Origin: Rhabdornis inornatus
Lineage: Eukaryota; Chordata; Aves; Passeriformes; Rhabdornithidae
DNA length: 64,000 bases
Assembly (NCBI GenBank): GCA_013397075.1
Contig: VWZS01000496.1
Coordinates: forward strand, 2,689,961 to 2,753,960
Reading direction: 5' to 3'
The translations under genes were made by a program, and so were the position numbers. The notes beneath the pieces were generated by a model. It did not search any database. It saw only the letters and a list, made by a program, of their open reading frames with translations, and had not been told where the DNA came from. Positions 61,256 to 64,000 of the stretch are shown in pieces. The first letter of the stretch is position 1. Each line of letters starts with the position of its first letter.

Positions 61256-64000
61256 CAATTGAATGGTATCATCACTTTCCTAGTTTAGGGAGAACTGCTC
61301 TGAGAGCTGAAGTTTCTATTTCTGAGCACAGGGAAGAAACAAACTAACAAACCCAAAACCACCAAATGCCAGAAAATAAGCTTTGGCATTAAAAAAGGAA
61401 ATTAAAAAAATCTTGGTTTAAAACCTTAATTATTTAGCCCCAAAATATAGAAGAAATCAAAGTTTGCAGTGCCCACAGTTACTGCACTGACTTCAACCAC
61501 ATACATCAACATACAGCTGTTTGTACTGGTCCTCTCTCTTTGAAAAGAGCCTCAAAGAGAGAAATGGCAGAGTATATTCAAGTCTGGCACCCCTGCCTAA
61601 AGCCACATCTTTTGATTCTAAGGAGCTATCGTTGATGCAGTTTGCCAGCATAAAGCTGAAAGCAGAACAGGAGTCAAGGTAGAGCCTTACAGCACTTTAC
61701 AACACCATGTGTACATTACATTTACTACAGATTCCAACATATTTCAACACTACACATAATGAGATATCCCCTAACACACAGACTTTAGACTCATGGCTTG
61801 CATTAATTAACAGAATGCTTTCACAGAAACAATCCAACTGACAGCGTTCTTTTCCTTCCCTCACTTTACAATCCTGATACCATGACATTCAAAACCTGAG
61901 GCACATGACCAAAACTTCTCAGCCAAATTCAAAACACAAACCTACATCATGCCATGCTTAGCTAGTGCGTTCAACAGTCTTTCTTTCTTGAACTCACTTG
62001 CCCATTTCAAAAGGTCAAGCATATTTCATGTACCATCAATAATGCTTGCTCTTTCACAGCTTTCTCCTCTCATTCACATTAACTTATCTCCTACTTCATT
62101 CAAAAGGAAAAAAAAATGGTCTTATTCTGTCCTTCCAAAGACCAAACCCTCATTCACTACCCACAGACTTCTGTTAACTTATCAAGCCTGTAACTGCCAC
62201 CTGTTTCTTCTGACATACAAGGAGAACAAAAGCAGACAAAAAAAAACCAGTCCCCAAGAAAGCAGCATTTTTCTATATAAAAAGGTGCTGCTTCAGGGTC
62301 TTGTTCAGATGTCAGTCTAGTTGCAAATATTCATGTTTAGAGCTCCTAAATGATTGCTGGTGGGCAGGGCTCAACACTAACACTGAGTTATCCTGCACTA
62401 GCTCTGACAGCAGCCAGCCCTGCCAACACACAGCTGTGCTAAGCCCACCTGAGAAGCAGATTACTACCCTAAATCCAGATCATATATTAGCTTATATGAC
62501 CAATTTTTGATGAAAGCTGGCTCAGCAGATAGATGGTCCTAACACAACATGCCATATGCATTTCCCCCCTTCTCAATAGCTTTATGAGTATTATAACTGA
62601 GATTCCCAGTACTGTAAAACCTCCTTCAGCTCCTGATGCTGTAGAGAAACATGCCTACTACTCTACTCCTTACTTTCCACTACCCTTTCTGAGGACTAAT
62701 TTCTGAGGTTACTTCTGCTATGCCTGCAGAAGGTGAAACCTTAAGGGGGAAGTAAAAACATAACTACACAAAAATATATCTTGATTAATTCACTGTTGTC
62801 CACAGAAGTCAAAGTAGTAAAATCCTTTGAGCAGACTTCAGTTGCCAGTGTTTCTAAATAGTTATGCGTCCATGGAGCTCTTTACATTTTTAAATGACAA
62901 CCTCTGGATTTAATCCTATATTATTTAATAAACAGATATCAATCACTAGAGTTTTAAATTCTAGTGAGCACGTATATGTTAGTACCCCATCTTTAGAAAG
63001 CTCAGGCCGACAGCACATGCACAGGTTTGTGACATAAACTAAATGCTGCCCAGCTCTCTACAGCTTGGTCTTGCTTTAAGTAGAGAAGCTACTATTTCCA
63101 AAAAGAGCAGCAACTGACTTAGGAACCAAAGTGAGCAAAGCTGACATTGCAATGCAAGCCATGATTAAACAATCACTTTTGATATTTTAGGCATAATTAA
63201 TATCTAGAAGAACAAAGATGGGCCTCTGAAAATTTACATCTAGAACACTGAAGGCCCCCATACTACCAGCCAGACACTTCTATCCAGCCTGCTAGCTTTC
63301 CCTGGAGAAGACAAGAAACATCTATTTAGAGCAGCAAACACTGCCCCAACAGCTGATCACATCCTCCATCTGTCTGCAGCTCAACACAGACCACTGAACT
63401 GCTGCCAAAGCAGTTAAAGAAAAAAAAAGCCATCAGCTTTTTCCTAAGAGCAACTGCCATCCATAAACCCTCCCAGAAATTAGTCCTCACTGCCTATTGT
63501 GGCCCCTCCTGGACCACAATTTACCTCCCACAGCAATTTACCTTCCATAGCCACATTCTAAGAGCAGTAGGAGATGAGTCCATAAGAGAAGCCCCAAAGT
63601 TCAGATGCTGTAAGCGAGAAGTCTGCTCAAGATCCAGCTCTGGACTTCATAATTACTTCTGTGACCTTGTCAAAACTTAATTATTTACTTGGATAATTGT
63701 GGTCTCATGTTTTTGAGCATCCTTCATAAGTAACTACCTGTCAAAGCTACTACAAGCCAGTTCAACAGATTAGTGTGCAAAAGGAAGACTTTCTGCTACT
63801 ACTGTGTAGTAAAGATCTACTGTGCATGAGGACTTCGTGATGTTCCATAGTAAGTAACAATACAGAGGCACCTACAACCTATTGTTGTTTGTTCCTCTAC
63901 GCCTGAAGAGAGACTATGCATAGGAATATTTCATGGAAGCACACAGATTTTCTTCGAAAAATGTACAATGAAGTAAATCTTTTGTTTCCTCCTTATAAAT

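Larger units (their letters stand above)
39292..64000. other. Upstream FAM193A intron or flank, no supported exon
   Basis: About 24.7 kb with no exon I can defend on either strand. It carries at least four CR1-type remnants in plus orientation (listed separately), a GC-richer block at 43190-43500 and a T14 run near 59.0 kb. Two weak minus-strand exon candidates (about 40.9 and 50.3 kb) are discussed in the findings. There is no CpG island, so the FAM193A promoter is probably further right, outside the window. Confidence 0.6.

Noticed and set aside
1..64000. CRISPR array, phage, operon or other prokaryotic system
   Set aside because: The window is intron-rich vertebrate DNA with spliced exons and CR1 LINEs; no regularly spaced direct repeats or polycistronic gene layout were seen.

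Overview
The window is AT-rich vertebrate nuclear DNA, most likely from a bird. Two observations point there: interspersed CR1 LINE copies with the avian-type 3' end (a '...ATTCTGTG'-like terminus and a decayed reverse-transcriptase C-terminus), and compact introns around a gene that matches known FAM193A protein almost exon for exon. I see no bacterial or viral gene, operon, CRISPR array, tRNA or rRNA.

The only gene I can support is FAM193A, on the minus strand, read from right to left. Nineteen consecutive coding exons lie between 39291 and 645. All 19 have AG acceptors and GT donors, and every phase joins without a frameshift or stop. They give about 4189 coding bases, roughly 1396 codons. 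The gene is incomplete at both ends. No start-codon exon could be identified right of 39291. The last exon here ends in phase 1 at 645, so at least one C-terminal exon lies left of the window.

Layout from right to left (5' to 3' of the gene): 39.3-64 kb is upstream intron and/or flank with no supported exon, holding most of the mobile-element remnants (CR1 at about 58.0-58.9 and 60.9-61.3 kb, older CR1/L3-like remnants at about 41.7-42.1 and 56.0-56.6 kb). The 39.3-16.9 kb stretch carries exons for the N-terminal cysteine-bearing region and a helical middle region. The 15.0-3.3 kb stretch carries acidic, Pro/Ser-rich and His/Pro-rich low-complexity exons mixed with further Cys clusters. The 0.6-1.5 kb exon encodes a charged helix and a basic tail.

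The most interesting pattern is a short cysteine motif, C-x-C-x2-C, found four times in the protein and always in a different exon, with separate CxxC pairs near the N-terminus. This suggests a dispersed zinc-binding architecture in a little-characterised protein. I found no convincing new biological system in the long non-coding stretches.
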